Source: SAR86 cluster bacterium
Lineage (GTDB): Bacteria > Pseudomonadota > Gammaproteobacteria > Magnimaribacterales > Magnimaribacteraceae
Length of the DNA: 64,000 nt
Direction of reading: 5' to 3'
Assembly (NCBI GenBank): GCA_029268615.1
Contig: JAQWNM010000009.1
Coordinates: 62,001-126,000, forward strand
Shown here piece after piece: positions 9,192 through 17,789 of the stretch. Every line of letters starts with the position of its first letter. The first letter of the stretch is position 1. The translations under genes were made by a program, and so were the position numbers. The notes under the pieces were generated by a model. It did not search any database and had not been told where the DNA came from. It saw nothing but the letters and a program-made list of their open reading frames with translations.

Positions 9192-9659
9192 ATGAAAAAT
9201 AAATTTCCATATAAATGTGATGCAGTGACTGTTACTAATGAAATGTGTGATGTAAATGGTCATATGAATGTTGTTTATTATGCACATATATTTGAAGATT
9301 GTTGCAGCGAACTATATGCAGATATGGGCTTTACTGAAGACTACTTTAATCAAGGATTTTCAAGTTTTACCTTGGAGATGAATATTAGATATCTTAAGGA
9401 ATTGAAGGAAGGAGACAAGGCCTTTCCATACTTTAGATTAATAGATGTTGGCCCCAAATTAATCCATTACGGAGGAGTCATATTAACTGAACATGGAGAA
9501 TTATCTGCAACAACTGAAAATATGTTAGTGCATATTGATATGAAAGTTAGAAAATCATCTGCGATGCCCGAACACTTACTAAGTCATTTGATAAAAATGC
9601 AAGAAGAACATTCAAAAACAGGGGAATTAGATTTTGAATTAAGATTAAAAATTAAGTAA
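9192..9659 (+). CDS. Hotdog-fold acyl-CoA thioesterase
   Basis: 155-residue single hotdog domain of the 4-hydroxybenzoyl-CoA / betainyl-CoA thioesterase type. The active-site entry 'CDVNGHMNVVYY' (about residues 19-30) matches the D-x-N-G-H-x-N signature with the catalytic Asp and the start of the central helix. Length is normal. The ATG is preceded by AAAGGA. It stands alone between tRNA-Val and a convergent PHP-domain gene. It would hydrolyse an acyl-CoA to free acid and CoA in the cytosol; the acyl group is unknown. Confidence 0.85.
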   Translation: MKNKFPYKCDAVTVTNEMCDVNGHMNVVYYAHIFEDCCSELYADMGFTEDYFNQGFSSFTLEMNIRYLKELKEGDKAFPYFRLIDVGPKLIHYGGVILTEHGELSATTENMLVHIDMKVRKSSAMPEHLLSHLIKMQEEHSKTGELDFELRLKIK

Positions 9660-9703
9660 CTGAAAGGTCTAAATAAACTTTCTTTGCAGATAAGTCCAAC
9701 AAG

Positions 9704-9727
9704 ATATTTAATTTTTAAATTAAATAT
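9704..9727. terminator. A/T-only inverted repeat between convergent genes
   Basis: Perfect 11-nt inverted repeat (half-site ATATTTAATTT) with a 2-nt centre, between the thioesterase stop and the convergent PHP gene, overlapping the PHP stop codon. It contains no G or C and no adequate loop, so it would be a weak terminator in either direction. Position between convergent 3' ends is the main support. Confidence 0.4.
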
Positions 9728-10988
9728 TTATCTTGAAATTAATTATAGGATTTTTGTCCGGCTCTATAAGGGCATTAAGAACTAAAAAATCAAGCTTAAT
9801 ATCTTCTAATTGTTTTAAAGTTTTTACTTGAAGTTCCATTTCTCCTTCACTTGGCAATACTATTAAATTTGTATGCTTTATAAAAGAAAATGCCGATTGG
9901 TTTTGAATTTTTAGCTCAGCTGATGATTTATTCCTAATGGACACAGTCAATATTGATGTTTCTTGATTTACATCCATTTGCGTTCCTTCTCTGTAACCTA
10001 AAGATTCAATAGAAATCATTGATTCAAGTAAAGGTACTAGATTTTTTTCTTTGCCTATAAGAATATCTTTAAACCAAACTACTGTTCTGCCATTAAACAA
10101 TGCGTCTCTAATGGCAGGCTTTGTTCGTTCTTTAGCAAAAATAAGTGTGACCGGCCTATGCTCTCCTTTTCTAGTCTGATAATCCCATTCTATTAAATTA
10201 TGCACATCTGATGTTCCAATTAAAGTCAGGTTATTATTCAAACCAATCTCTAAAGCTTCTTCAGAAAAAGTATCTTCATTAACGATCTCTATTCCATGAA
10301 GTTGATTATTCTTGATAAACTCCTTATGCAAATCTGATAAGCGAGCAACCCCATCTGAGGCTTGAGAGGTCCACATTGGATGATTCCAGAAAACAAAGGC
10401 ACCTTGATTATTTGCTTCCAAGACGGCTTCTTCAACAGGCCATATGCTTGCAAGAGCATAATGATTGGCCATAGGCATATCCTGTTCCCTAAGGTCAAAC
10501 CCAAATCCCCCTTCTTCTATTAATTTTTGTGCTTTCTTTTCATTTCTTTTATCTAGATTTAAAAGTTTGTTTGAATCCTTTAAGAAAATAGCATTCATAT
10601 GCCCAGGAGGCATACTTCGGGTTATTTCTGATCCTGAAAGAACTATAAGATTACTAGTAGAAGAGGCCTCAACAGCTTCAAGATACGAAGCATTCCTATC
10701 TTTATTTGGTATGTATGCAATGTGAGGTTGATACTCTAAATGCTCAGTAATAGCTAATATATCCAAACCATTTCTTAAAGCTTCCTCAACACGCACATTG
10801 GGCCAAACATGGCCATCGGAAAATACTGAATGAGTATGCAGGTCAGAGACTAAGGTTATAAAACCATCGGTATTTGGAAAAATAATCTTTCCCTCTAATT
10901 CTTGATCTTTTGAAACACTTCGCACAGTGCCATGAGACCAGAGAGAATTACTTAAAATTAGTACCCATAAAATAACTAATCTGATCAT
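9720..10988 (-). CDS. Exported PHP-domain phosphoesterase (Sb-PDE-like)
   Basis: 422-residue protein. An N-terminal signal peptide (hydrophobic 'LVILWVLILSNSLW', then SHG) indicates export to the periplasm. The PHP metal-binding motif 'SDLHTHSVFSDG' is near residue 48, followed by 'ITEHLEY' near residue 80, 'GSEITRSMPPGHMNAIF' near 140, 'FWNHPMW' near 200 and 'GTSDVH' near 257, the His/Asp/Glu set of a trinuclear PHP centre. Domain content and length resemble the secreted Sb-PDE family of organophosphate phosphodiesterases. The C-terminal ~110 residues form a beta-rich domain. Probable role: release of phosphate from organophosphorus compounds. Substrate is inferred. Confidence 0.8.
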   Translation of the reverse strand: MIRLVILWVLILSNSLWSHGTVRSVSKDQELEGKIIFPNTDGFITLVSDLHTHSVFSDGHVWPNVRVEEALRNGLDILAITEHLEYQPHIAYIPNKDRNASYLEAVEASSTSNLIVLSGSEITRSMPPGHMNAIFLKDSNKLLNLDKRNEKKAQKLIEEGGFGFDLREQDMPMANHYALASIWPVEEAVLEANNQGAFVFWNHPMWTSQASDGVARLSDLHKEFIKNNQLHGIEIVNEDTFSEEALEIGLNNNLTLIGTSDVHNLIEWDYQTRKGEHRPVTLIFAKERTKPAIRDALFNGRTVVWFKDILIGKEKNLVPLLESMISIESLGYREGTQMDVNQETSILTVSIRNKSSAELKIQNQSAFSFIKHTNLIVLPSEGEMELQVKTLKQLEDIKLDFLVLNALIEPDKNPIINFKINI

Positions 10989-11029
10989 AAATTTATCTCA
11001 CCATATATATATTTCAATAGGCTTAAATT

Positions 11030-12013
11030 TCACTTTTTCATAGAGACATAAGCTCTGTCGGCAAAGGCTTTTGAAGCTGACATTCCGGTTGCACCATCAA
11101 AAGGACTGGATGGAAATAGATCTGAAGCTGGATCTACTGAGACCACTTCTTCTAACGTCATACCCTGATCTATTAACTTAGCAATTCTATCTCTTGCTGT
11201 TTCCATCTTAGAAACATACTCCTCTAAGTCTTGGATAGTTGAGACTTCTCCATGACCTGGCACAACAATTGTTTCTTCATTAATTATTTCCATTACTCTT
11301 CTTATAGAATAAATCATTCCATCAATCGTACCTCCATTTCCTGCATCTATGAAAGGAAGACCAGTAAGGTTAGCAACATCTCCCATATGAATGACGTTGG
11401 ATTCTTTAAAGTATATAAAACTGTCCCCTGTGGTATGAGCAGGACCAAAATGCATAACTTCTATAGTATGACCATTTAAATTTAAGGTCATTACATCTGA
11501 ATAAGTTATTCTAGGTATAGCTAATTGCTCATAAGGTTGCTGGGGCCATGCTATCCCAACCATATCAATATTAGCTCCTTGCCTAAAGTAATCCATAGAA
11601 TTCTCATGAGCAATAATATCTGCTCCTAAGGGACCAAAAGCTCTATTCCCTTCAGCATGATCAAAATGAAAATGAGTATTTATCACATAATCTACTGAAC
11701 TACCACCCATCTTCTCTATCTCTTTTAGAATTGTGTCATACACTTCTGGAAACTGACTATCAATTATTAAGACGCCATCCTCTCCTACAGATACAAGGAT
11801 GTTGCCTCCGTATCCAAAGATGACATTTAGGCCATCTTTTAGTGATTCAGTTTTTAATAAAGATGGATCAAATCCTAGCCACTGGAATTTCTCTAAAGTA
11901 AAATTTTGCTCATCCGTATACGCATTTAATTCTGGTACTGGTCCTAACTTACTATCAACATCACAAGAAGTCAGAAATATTATGAATGACATAATTGAAA
12001 TAATTCTTTTCAT
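11030..12013 (-). CDS. MBL-fold metallo-hydrolase lipoprotein
   Basis: About 327 residues from the chosen ATG, which has GGAG six nt upstream; an ATG 12 nt further out lacks this. The N-terminus is a lipoprotein signal with lipobox LTSC (Cys at about residue 17), so it should be anchored in a membrane and face the periplasm. The zinc motif 'THFHFDHAEG' (H-x-H-x-D-H), a later 'GPAHTTGD' His and 'VVPGHGEV' His complete a dinuclear metallo-beta-lactamase-fold site. Sequence around these motifs resembles MBL proteins of the B3/SoxH-like type, with no specific evidence for beta-lactam hydrolysis. Substrate unknown. Confidence 0.85.
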   Translation of the reverse strand: MKRIISIMSFIIFLTSCDVDSKLGPVPELNAYTDEQNFTLEKFQWLGFDPSLLKTESLKDGLNVIFGYGGNILVSVGEDGVLIIDSQFPEVYDTILKEIEKMGGSSVDYVINTHFHFDHAEGNRAFGPLGADIIAHENSMDYFRQGANIDMVGIAWPQQPYEQLAIPRITYSDVMTLNLNGHTIEVMHFGPAHTTGDSFIYFKESNVIHMGDVANLTGLPFIDAGNGGTIDGMIYSIRRVMEIINEETIVVPGHGEVSTIQDLEEYVSKMETARDRIAKLIDQGMTLEEVVSVDPASDLFPSSPFDGATGMSASKAFADRAYVSMKK

Positions 12014-12150
12014 ATTTAGCTCCATGTACTATAAAAATCTGGATTAATCGTAACTAATTTAACAAAAATTCTAAGCTAATAAGAGACTAAAATTACCCAG
12101 ATGAAAATACTATCTCATCATATTGATCATAGTTCAAATAATTGATAAAT

Positions 12151-12176
12151 ACCCTGCCCTTATTTCAGAGCAGGGT
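12151..12176 (-). terminator. Hairpin downstream of acyl-CoA dehydrogenase gene
   Basis: Seven-base arms ACCCTGC and GCAGGGT separated by 12 nt, starting 9 nt after the minus-strand dehydrogenase stop codon. It is much more GC-rich than its surroundings. The downstream tract in the minus direction (ATTTATC) is a poor U-run, so termination strength is uncertain. Confidence 0.5.
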
Positions 12177-12184
12177 TTATATTT

Positions 12185-13405
12185 TTAATTTATTGGATGC
12201 TTCTTTAGCTCTTCTTTAGCTACTGTTCTTCTATGCACTTCATCAGGACCATCAGCTAGTCGTAATGTTCTCATATGTGCCGCCATGCTTGCTAATGGGA
12301 AGTCTTGACTTACTCCACCTGCTCCATAAATCTGAATTGCTTTATCAATTAGCCTTTGAGCCACGATAGGCACATGGACCTTAATCTGAGCAATATCACT
12401 CCTAGCCTCTTTATTGCCTAACTTATCCATCTTATCAGCAGCATTTAAAGTAAGAAGACGAGATGTCTCAATATCAATTCTGCAATCGGCAATGACATCA
12501 AAATTTCCACCTAATTCAGCTAGAGGCTTTCCAAAAGCTACTCTAGATTGAGATCTTTCGCACATCAATCTTAAAGCTCTTTCCATAACCCCAATAGTTC
12601 TCATGCAGTGATGAATTCTACCTGGTCCTAATCTTCCCTGAGCAATTTCAAAACCTCTTCCCTCTCCAAGGATCATATTTTCCTTTGGAACTCTAACATT
12701 CTTAAACTCTATCCTTCCATGACCGTGGGGCGCATCATCATAACCAAATACATGCATCATTTGCTTAAGCTCTATTCCCGGTGTATCCATAGGGACTAAT
12801 ATCTGAGATTGTCGGGCATGTTTTGGATTGTCTGGATTTGTTACACACATAAAAATAAGAATTTTGCACCTGGGATCTCCAGCTCCTGAAGTCCACCACT
12901 TCTCTCCATTTATTACATACTCATCTCCTTCTAATACAGCAGAAGAAGAAATATTAGTTGCGTCAGAAGAAGCGACAGCAGGCTCAGTCATGGCAAAAGC
13001 TGACCTTATCTCACCCTCTAGAAGGGGTTTTAACCATTGATCTTGCTGCTCTGGGGTTCCATAGCGAGCGAGCACTTCCATATTTCCAGTATCCGGAGCA
13101 GAACAATTAAATATTTCTGAAGCAATACCAGAAGTCCCCATTAGCTCACATAGAGGAGCATAATCTAAGTTGCTCATACTTTCACCCATAGGATTCTCTG
13201 GTAAAAAAAGGTTCCAGAGTCCTTCTGATTTAGCAATCGCTTTCTTATCTTCTATAATTTTAGGTATCTGCCACCTATTTCCCTGTTCGGTAAATTCTTT
13301 CATTTGAGTTGCATAGATTTCCTCTGATGGATAAATATGCTCCTCAAGAAAAGAAGAAATTCTAAGTTGAAGCTCCTTCGACCTGTCTGAAAATTTAAAT
13401 GCCAT
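12185..13405 (-). CDS. Acyl-CoA dehydrogenase, ACAD10/ACAD11-like
   Basis: 406-residue flavoprotein with the full acyl-CoA dehydrogenase fold: helical N-domain, beta domain with '[16 protein letters not shown]' and '[13 protein letters not shown]', and C-terminal helices. Two details place it with the ACAD10/11 branch: '[10 protein letters not shown]' and the C-terminal 'LADGPDEVH', where Asp replaces the catalytic Glu of the medium-chain type. That branch handles unusual acyl-CoAs, including 4-hydroxyacyl-CoAs in animals. It is followed by a hairpin and faces a LysR gene across 156 nt, so LysR control is likely. Substrate not readable. Confidence 0.9.
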   Translation of the reverse strand: MAFKFSDRSKELQLRISSFLEEHIYPSEEIYATQMKEFTEQGNRWQIPKIIEDKKAIAKSEGLWNLFLPENPMGESMSNLDYAPLCELMGTSGIASEIFNCSAPDTGNMEVLARYGTPEQQDQWLKPLLEGEIRSAFAMTEPAVASSDATNISSSAVLEGDEYVINGEKWWTSGAGDPRCKILIFMCVTNPDNPKHARQSQILVPMDTPGIELKQMMHVFGYDDAPHGHGRIEFKNVRVPKENMILGEGRGFEIAQGRLGPGRIHHCMRTIGVMERALRLMCERSQSRVAFGKPLAELGGNFDVIADCRIDIETSRLLTLNAADKMDKLGNKEARSDIAQIKVHVPIVAQRLIDKAIQIYGAGGVSQDFPLASMAAHMRTLRLADGPDEVHRRTVAKEELKKHPIN

Positions 13406-13455
13406 TATTTCTCCTTCTTAAATGATTTGTTAAAGTTTTAAATAAAATTACTATA

Positions 13456-13492
13456 ATAAGTTTTACAGATGGTTTCTATAAGATAAACTTAT
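13456..13492. promoter_or_regulatory. Candidate LysR-type binding site in divergent promoter region
   Basis: Eight-base inverted arms ATAAGTTT and AAACTTAT with 21 nt between them, placed between the divergent dehydrogenase and LysR genes. LysR regulators usually bind dyads in exactly this position. The spacing is longer than the classical 15-bp LysR box, so the assignment is tentative. Confidence 0.35.
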
Positions 13493-13561
13493 AACTCATA
13501 ATTAAATAAAGACAAAATAATAATACTCTTATAGCAAGGAGTCTAGAAAATTTCTTAAGAC

Positions 13562-14470
13562 ATGAACCTAAACAATGTTGACCTAAACCTTTTTATTGCT
13601 TTTGATATTATTTATACAGAAGGTAATCTTACGAAAGCAGGTAAAATTCTTGGTATAACTCAGCCCGCTGTTAGTAATGCTCTTTTAAGATTAAGAGAAA
13701 CTTTTAATGATGAATTATTCATTAGAACTTCAAACGGAATGACTCCAACTCCAGCAGCGCAGAATATTATATTAGATGTAAGGCAAGCATTAAGCCTCTT
13801 AAGAAATTCAGTGGCTGAATCAGAAAGGTTTGATCCTGTCACAGCAAAAACTCTTTTTCGTATAGCTATTGGAGATACTTCCGAATACAGATTACTACCA
13901 AGTCTTCTAAAAGAACTTGGAACCTTAGCTCCCGAAGTAGATATTGAGAGCTTTAGTGTACCCAGAAAAGAAACCCCAAGAGAACTAGCTGCTGGAAATA
14001 TAGATTTCGCCATAGACCCGCCTATACATAATGAGTCTTCTCTAAATCATTCAAAAATTTATGAAGATAAATATGTAATAGCTGTTAAAAAAAATCATCC
14101 TTTAGTTAAACTAAATAAAATAACTCTTGAGGATTATTTATCTCTTTCCCATATTCATATATCGAGTAGAAGAAAAGGCCTTGGACATGTAGATTTAGCG
14201 CTTGCAAAGATTGGCACAACTAGAAGGATAGTTTTAAGGGCTCAGCACTTCCTTGTAGCACCTTATATTCTAGATCAGAGTAATCTGGTAATGACCACCT
14301 CAAAAGGGTTTGCTCAATCCTTAAACTTAAAAACTCTAGAATTACCATTTAAAGTTCCTAAACTAGAACTGCATCTTTACTGGCATAGTAGCAGAGATGC
14401 GGATCCTGCTAATCGCTGGATGAGAAACTCTATTCTATCTGCTTACGGCAATATTTTTAAAAACAAGTAA
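13562..14470 (+). CDS. LysR-family transcriptional regulator
   Basis: 302 residues, the normal family length. The N-terminal winged helix-turn-helix spans residues 5-64 ('DLNLFIAFDIIYTEGNLTKAG', 'ITQPAVSNALLRLRE', 'DELFIRTSNGMTPT'), a NodD/LeuO-like variant. The C-terminal ~200 residues are the periplasmic-binding-protein-like effector domain. Divergent from the ACAD10/11-like gene, its most probable target, with a dyad in between. The effector is probably a metabolite or acyl-CoA from that pathway (inference). Confidence 0.93.
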   Translation: MNLNNVDLNLFIAFDIIYTEGNLTKAGKILGITQPAVSNALLRLRETFNDELFIRTSNGMTPTPAAQNIILDVRQALSLLRNSVAESERFDPVTAKTLFRIAIGDTSEYRLLPSLLKELGTLAPEVDIESFSVPRKETPRELAAGNIDFAIDPPIHNESSLNHSKIYEDKYVIAVKKNHPLVKLNKITLEDYLSLSHIHISSRRKGLGHVDLALAKIGTTRRIVLRAQHFLVAPYILDQSNLVMTTSKGFAQSLNLKTLELPFKVPKLELHLYWHSSRDADPANRWMRNSILSAYGNIFKNK

Positions 14471-14480
14471 AATTCAAATT

Positions 14481-14565
<85 letters not shown>

Positions 14566-14618
14566 TGAGGGTTTTATTATAATCAGAAAAAAAAATTATA
14601 TTACTATTAATATTAATT

Positions 14619-15275
14619 CTACATTTCGCTCTTAGGCTGAATTCTGTCAATTTTTGATTGCAACTCTAAAAACTTATTATTTATTTGGACTCTGTAAGAA
14701 TCAATAGACTCAATGGATAATTCAATATCTGATATCTGACTTTCAATTGCAGTTATATCTTGAGTTGATGATAGTTTGGCTAACTTAATATTGATTTCAT
14801 CTAATGCATTCAATAATCCTTTTAATTCTAAATTTCTAGTTCTATTCTTTGCTTGAATTGCCAGCAAATTTTTTTGCACAGAATCAAGGCTTTCTTTCAT
14901 AGAATTTAAATTCTCTGTTAATCCAACTATTGCTAATTTATTTTTCTTATTACTCAAGTCCCATAATTTTCTTATTTCTTTATCAATAGTTTTAAATTTG
15001 GTCTGAGATTCTTCATTATTTTGTTTTAAAGATAGAGAATCATTAAGTAGTTGAGTTTCAAATATATTTATTTTATCTATTAAATTTTGACCTGTTTCTG
15101 TTTGATTATCAGAAAAGGAATAAATCCAAAAAACTAAAAATAGACTAACAACTAGGTTAAGAACAACAAGATAAGTCATCATCATTCTTCCGCTAACTTT
15201 TATTGATCTTTGGCTGAACTCAGCTGCTCCTTTTGATCTTTGAGGTTTAATTCCAGTTTTTTTCTTTTCATTCAT
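14619..15275 (-). CDS. Single-pass membrane coiled-coil protein, function unknown
   Basis: 218 residues. A basic N-terminal tail of ~30 residues (KKK, PQRSKG, RSIKVSGR) precedes one transmembrane helix (about residues 32-53), then ~160 residues of heptad-rich, low-complexity helix with many Leu, Lys, Asn and Ser, ending RIQPKSEM. By the positive-inside rule the tail is cytosolic and the coiled coil is periplasmic. I do not recognise a family. It stands alone between tRNA-Leu and the acyl-CoA dehydrogenase pair. Low complexity makes any homology by eye unsafe; a role in envelope structure is only a guess. Confidence 0.75.
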   Translation of the reverse strand: MNEKKKTGIKPQRSKGAAEFSQRSIKVSGRMMMTYLVVLNLVVSLFLVFWIYSFSDNQTETGQNLIDKINIFETQLLNDSLSLKQNNEESQTKFKTIDKEIRKLWDLSNKKNKLAIVGLTENLNSMKESLDSVQKNLLAIQAKNRTRNLELKGLLNALDEINIKLAKLSSTQDITAIESQISDIELSIESIDSYRVQINNKFLELQSKIDRIQPKSEM

Positions 15276-15433
15276 AACGATTAAAATTAATTAATTTTTT
15301 TGAAGTATTGTATATTCATAGCTCATTAGATAATCTGTATAATAACTTTTTATTTTTAGTAGATGGTCAAAACCTTATTATTCTATAAAAATAAACTTTC
15401 TACATTAAAATTACATACTAAATAAGGACTAAT

Positions 15434-16546
15434 ATGAATTTTGAATTTTCACAAGAACAAGTACAGTTAAGAGACTCCGTAAGGAAGATGCTTGATAATA
15501 AAGAAGCCTTAAAGAAAGCTAGAGAAGTTTTGGAGGGCGAAAAATCTTATGATAAAGACCTTTGGAATTCATTGGTAGAGATGGGATTAACTGCTACGAC
15601 TATACCTGAAGAATATGAAGGCTTAGGCTTAGGTCATCTAGAGCTATGTGTGGTGGCGGAAGAATTAGGAAGAAGCTTAGCTCCTACTCCATTTTCGTCT
15701 AGTGTATATTTGGCAACAGAAGCTCTCCTTCTTTTAGGATCTGATGATCAAAAAAAAGAATACCTTCCTAAACTTGCTCGGGGAGAGATTATAGGTACTT
15801 TTGCACATTCCGAATCAAATACGTCTCCTACGGCCTCCAATATAAATACAGTTGTGAATAACGGTAAAATAAATGGAAAGAAAATTGCCGTACCTGATGG
15901 AGATGTTTCTGATTTTGCTATTGTCACTGCAGTTGAAGATGGCAAAATCGGTCTTTATGCAGTCAACTTAAAAAATGAAAAATCTCAAATAATTTCTCAA
16001 GATACACTTGATCCTAGTCGATCTCATGCTGAAATTTCTTTTGATGGCGCTGATTCAGAATTACTTGGTTCAACAGAGGAAGGTTGGGCAAACTTAAATA
16101 ATTTACTTGATAAAGCGGCAGTGCTATTTGCCTTTGAGCAATTAGGCGGAGCGGAAGCTTGCATGAATATGGCAAAAGAGTATTCTTTAGGTAGATTTGC
16201 TTTTGGAAGACCCATTGCTTCTTTCCAAGCTATTAAACATAAACTTGCTGATATGTTTGTGACTGTTGAATTGGCTAGATCTAATTGCTATTTTGGAGCT
16301 TGGGCTCTTAGTACGGACTCTGCTGAACTTCCAACTGCAGCTGCAACTTCTAGAGTAAGCGCTAGCCAGGCTTATCATGAATGTTCAAAAGAAAACATAC
16401 AAACACATGGAGGTATGGGTTTTACCTGGGAGTTTGACTGTCACCTGTTCTATAAAAGATGCAGACAACTAGCTGCAAATATTGGAAGTCAAGCTATCTG
16501 GAAAGACAAACTAATTAGCTCACTGGAAAGAGCTAACACACTATAA
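15434..16546 (+). CDS. Acyl-CoA dehydrogenase, probable non-catalytic subunit
   Basis: 370-residue acyl-CoA dehydrogenase-family protein. N-terminal 'MNFEFSQEQVQLRDSVRKML', middle 'TFAHSESN' and C-terminal 'ENIQTHGGMGFTWEFD' are typical. By eye neither known catalytic Glu position is filled: the isovaleryl-type position reads A ('DKAAVLFAFEQLGG') and the medium-chain position reads G ('IGSQAIW'). The next gene, 14 nt away, encodes a 409-residue partner that does have a Glu. This is the pattern of alpha2beta2 heteromeric dehydrogenases known from steroid catabolism (FadE26-27, FadE28-29 of Mycobacterium). Substrate unknown, but a bulky ring or side-chain CoA thioester would fit. Confidence 0.9.
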   Translation: MNFEFSQEQVQLRDSVRKMLDNKEALKKAREVLEGEKSYDKDLWNSLVEMGLTATTIPEEYEGLGLGHLELCVVAEELGRSLAPTPFSSSVYLATEALLLLGSDDQKKEYLPKLARGEIIGTFAHSESNTSPTASNINTVVNNGKINGKKIAVPDGDVSDFAIVTAVEDGKIGLYAVNLKNEKSQIISQDTLDPSRSHAEISFDGADSELLGSTEEGWANLNNLLDKAAVLFAFEQLGGAEACMNMAKEYSLGRFAFGRPIASFQAIKHKLADMFVTVELARSNCYFGAWALSTDSAELPTAAATSRVSASQAYHECSKENIQTHGGMGFTWEFDCHLFYKRCRQLAANIGSQAIWKDKLISSLERANTL

Positions 16547-16559
16547 AAGAGGAATAGAT

Positions 16560-17789
16560 ATGGACTTTAATGATACTACTGATGAGACAAAATTTAGAGA
16601 AGAAGCATTTAATTGGCTTTCTAATAACGCACCACTTAAAGAAAACCCAAAGGATACTTGGAAACCTGCTTCCGAAGAAGAAGGCTTAAAGGAAGCTAAA
16701 GCATGGGCAGCTAAATTGCACGAAGGAGGCTGGGCATGCTTGCATTGGCCTAAAGAGTATGGTGGAAGGGATGCTACTCCAATAGAAAGAGTTATCTGGG
16801 GTCAAGAAATCTCCAAGTTTAAGGTTCCTGGTGGATATTTTGAAATTGGCCAAGGAATGGCAGGACCAGTTATGATGATGTACGCTAATGAAGAGCAAAA
16901 GAAAAGATATCTTCCTCCTTTAGCTAAAGCTGAAGAAGTATGGTGCCAGTTATTTAGTGAACCTGCTTCAGGATCTGATCTTGCTGGACTTAAGACTAAA
17001 TGTGAAAAAGATGGAGATGATTGGATTATAAATGGTCAAAAAATTTGGACATCGGGTGCTCATTTTAGTGATTATGGAATAATAGTTACACGTAGCGATC
17101 CCAATGTTGCAAAACATAAAGGTCTCACTTATTTTTTCTTAGATATGAAATCTCCTGGTGTTGAAGTTAGACCCATAAAACAGATTTCTGGTGGAGCTAA
17201 TTTTAATGAAGTTTATTTTACTGATGTGAGAATTCCTGATGAACAAAGACTTGGAGAAGTTGGAGATGGCTGGAAAGTCTCTTTAACTACTCTCATGAAT
17301 GAAAGATTAGCAGTAGGAGATGCATCTGGTCCTGACTTTGAAGAAGCATTTAATTTAGCTCGTGGACAAGATCTAAATGGAAAATTAGCTATAGAAAATG
17401 ATTCTGTCAGGGAAAAACTTGCAGACTGGTATTGTCAAGCAAGTGGTTTAAAATTTGCAAAATATCGAAATATCTCCGCTCTATCTAGAGGTGAAACTCC
17501 TGGTCCTCAATCTTCCATTACAAAGATAGTAAGTGCTAATAAATTACAGGAAATAGCTAATTTTGGACTAGACCTCATGGATAATGCAGGAATCTTAAGA
17601 TCTGACGATAGGGATGCAGAGCAAAGCATGTATCAATATGGTTTTTATGGAGCAGCTGGTCTTAGAATAGCTGGCGGTACAGATGAAATCCTAAAAAATA
17701 TTATATCTGAGCAAGTTTTAGGAATGCCGCAAGATATGAGAGCTGATAAAGGAATTCCTTTTAATGAAATTCCAACAAGTACTAAATAA
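16560..17789 (+). CDS. Acyl-CoA dehydrogenase, probable catalytic subunit
   Basis: 409-residue acyl-CoA dehydrogenase. Hallmarks: 'WPKEYGGRDATPIE' in the N-domain, 'CQLFSEPASGSDLAGL' flavin-contact loop, 'INGQKIWTSGAH' strand, C-terminal 'GTDEILKNIISE'. The medium-chain catalytic position is Gly (AGGTDEI), but the segment 'LMNERLAVGDASG' puts a Glu at the isovaleryl/long-chain position, so this subunit should supply the base. Paired with the upstream gene as a probable heterotetramer. Its stop codon TAA (17787-17789) overlaps the presumed mnmC start region; see mnmC. Confidence 0.93.
   Translation: MDFNDTTDETKFREEAFNWLSNNAPLKENPKDTWKPASEEEGLKEAKAWAAKLHEGGWACLHWPKEYGGRDATPIERVIWGQEISKFKVPGGYFEIGQGMAGPVMMMYANEEQKKRYLPPLAKAEEVWCQLFSEPASGSDLAGLKTKCEKDGDDWIINGQKIWTSGAHFSDYGIIVTRSDPNVAKHKGLTYFFLDMKSPGVEVRPIKQISGGANFNEVYFTDVRIPDEQRLGEVGDGWKVSLTTLMNERLAVGDASGPDFEEAFNLARGQDLNGKLAIENDSVREKLADWYCQASGLKFAKYRNISALSRGETPGPQSSITKIVSANKLQEIANFGLDLMDNAGILRSDDRDAEQSMYQYGFYGAAGLRIAGGTDEILKNIISEQVLGMPQDMRADKGIPFNEIPTSTK

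Noticed and set aside
11030-12013. Beta-lactamase resistance gene
   Set aside because: Only the general MBL fold and zinc ligands are visible; lipoprotein anchoring and context give no support for beta-lactam hydrolysis.
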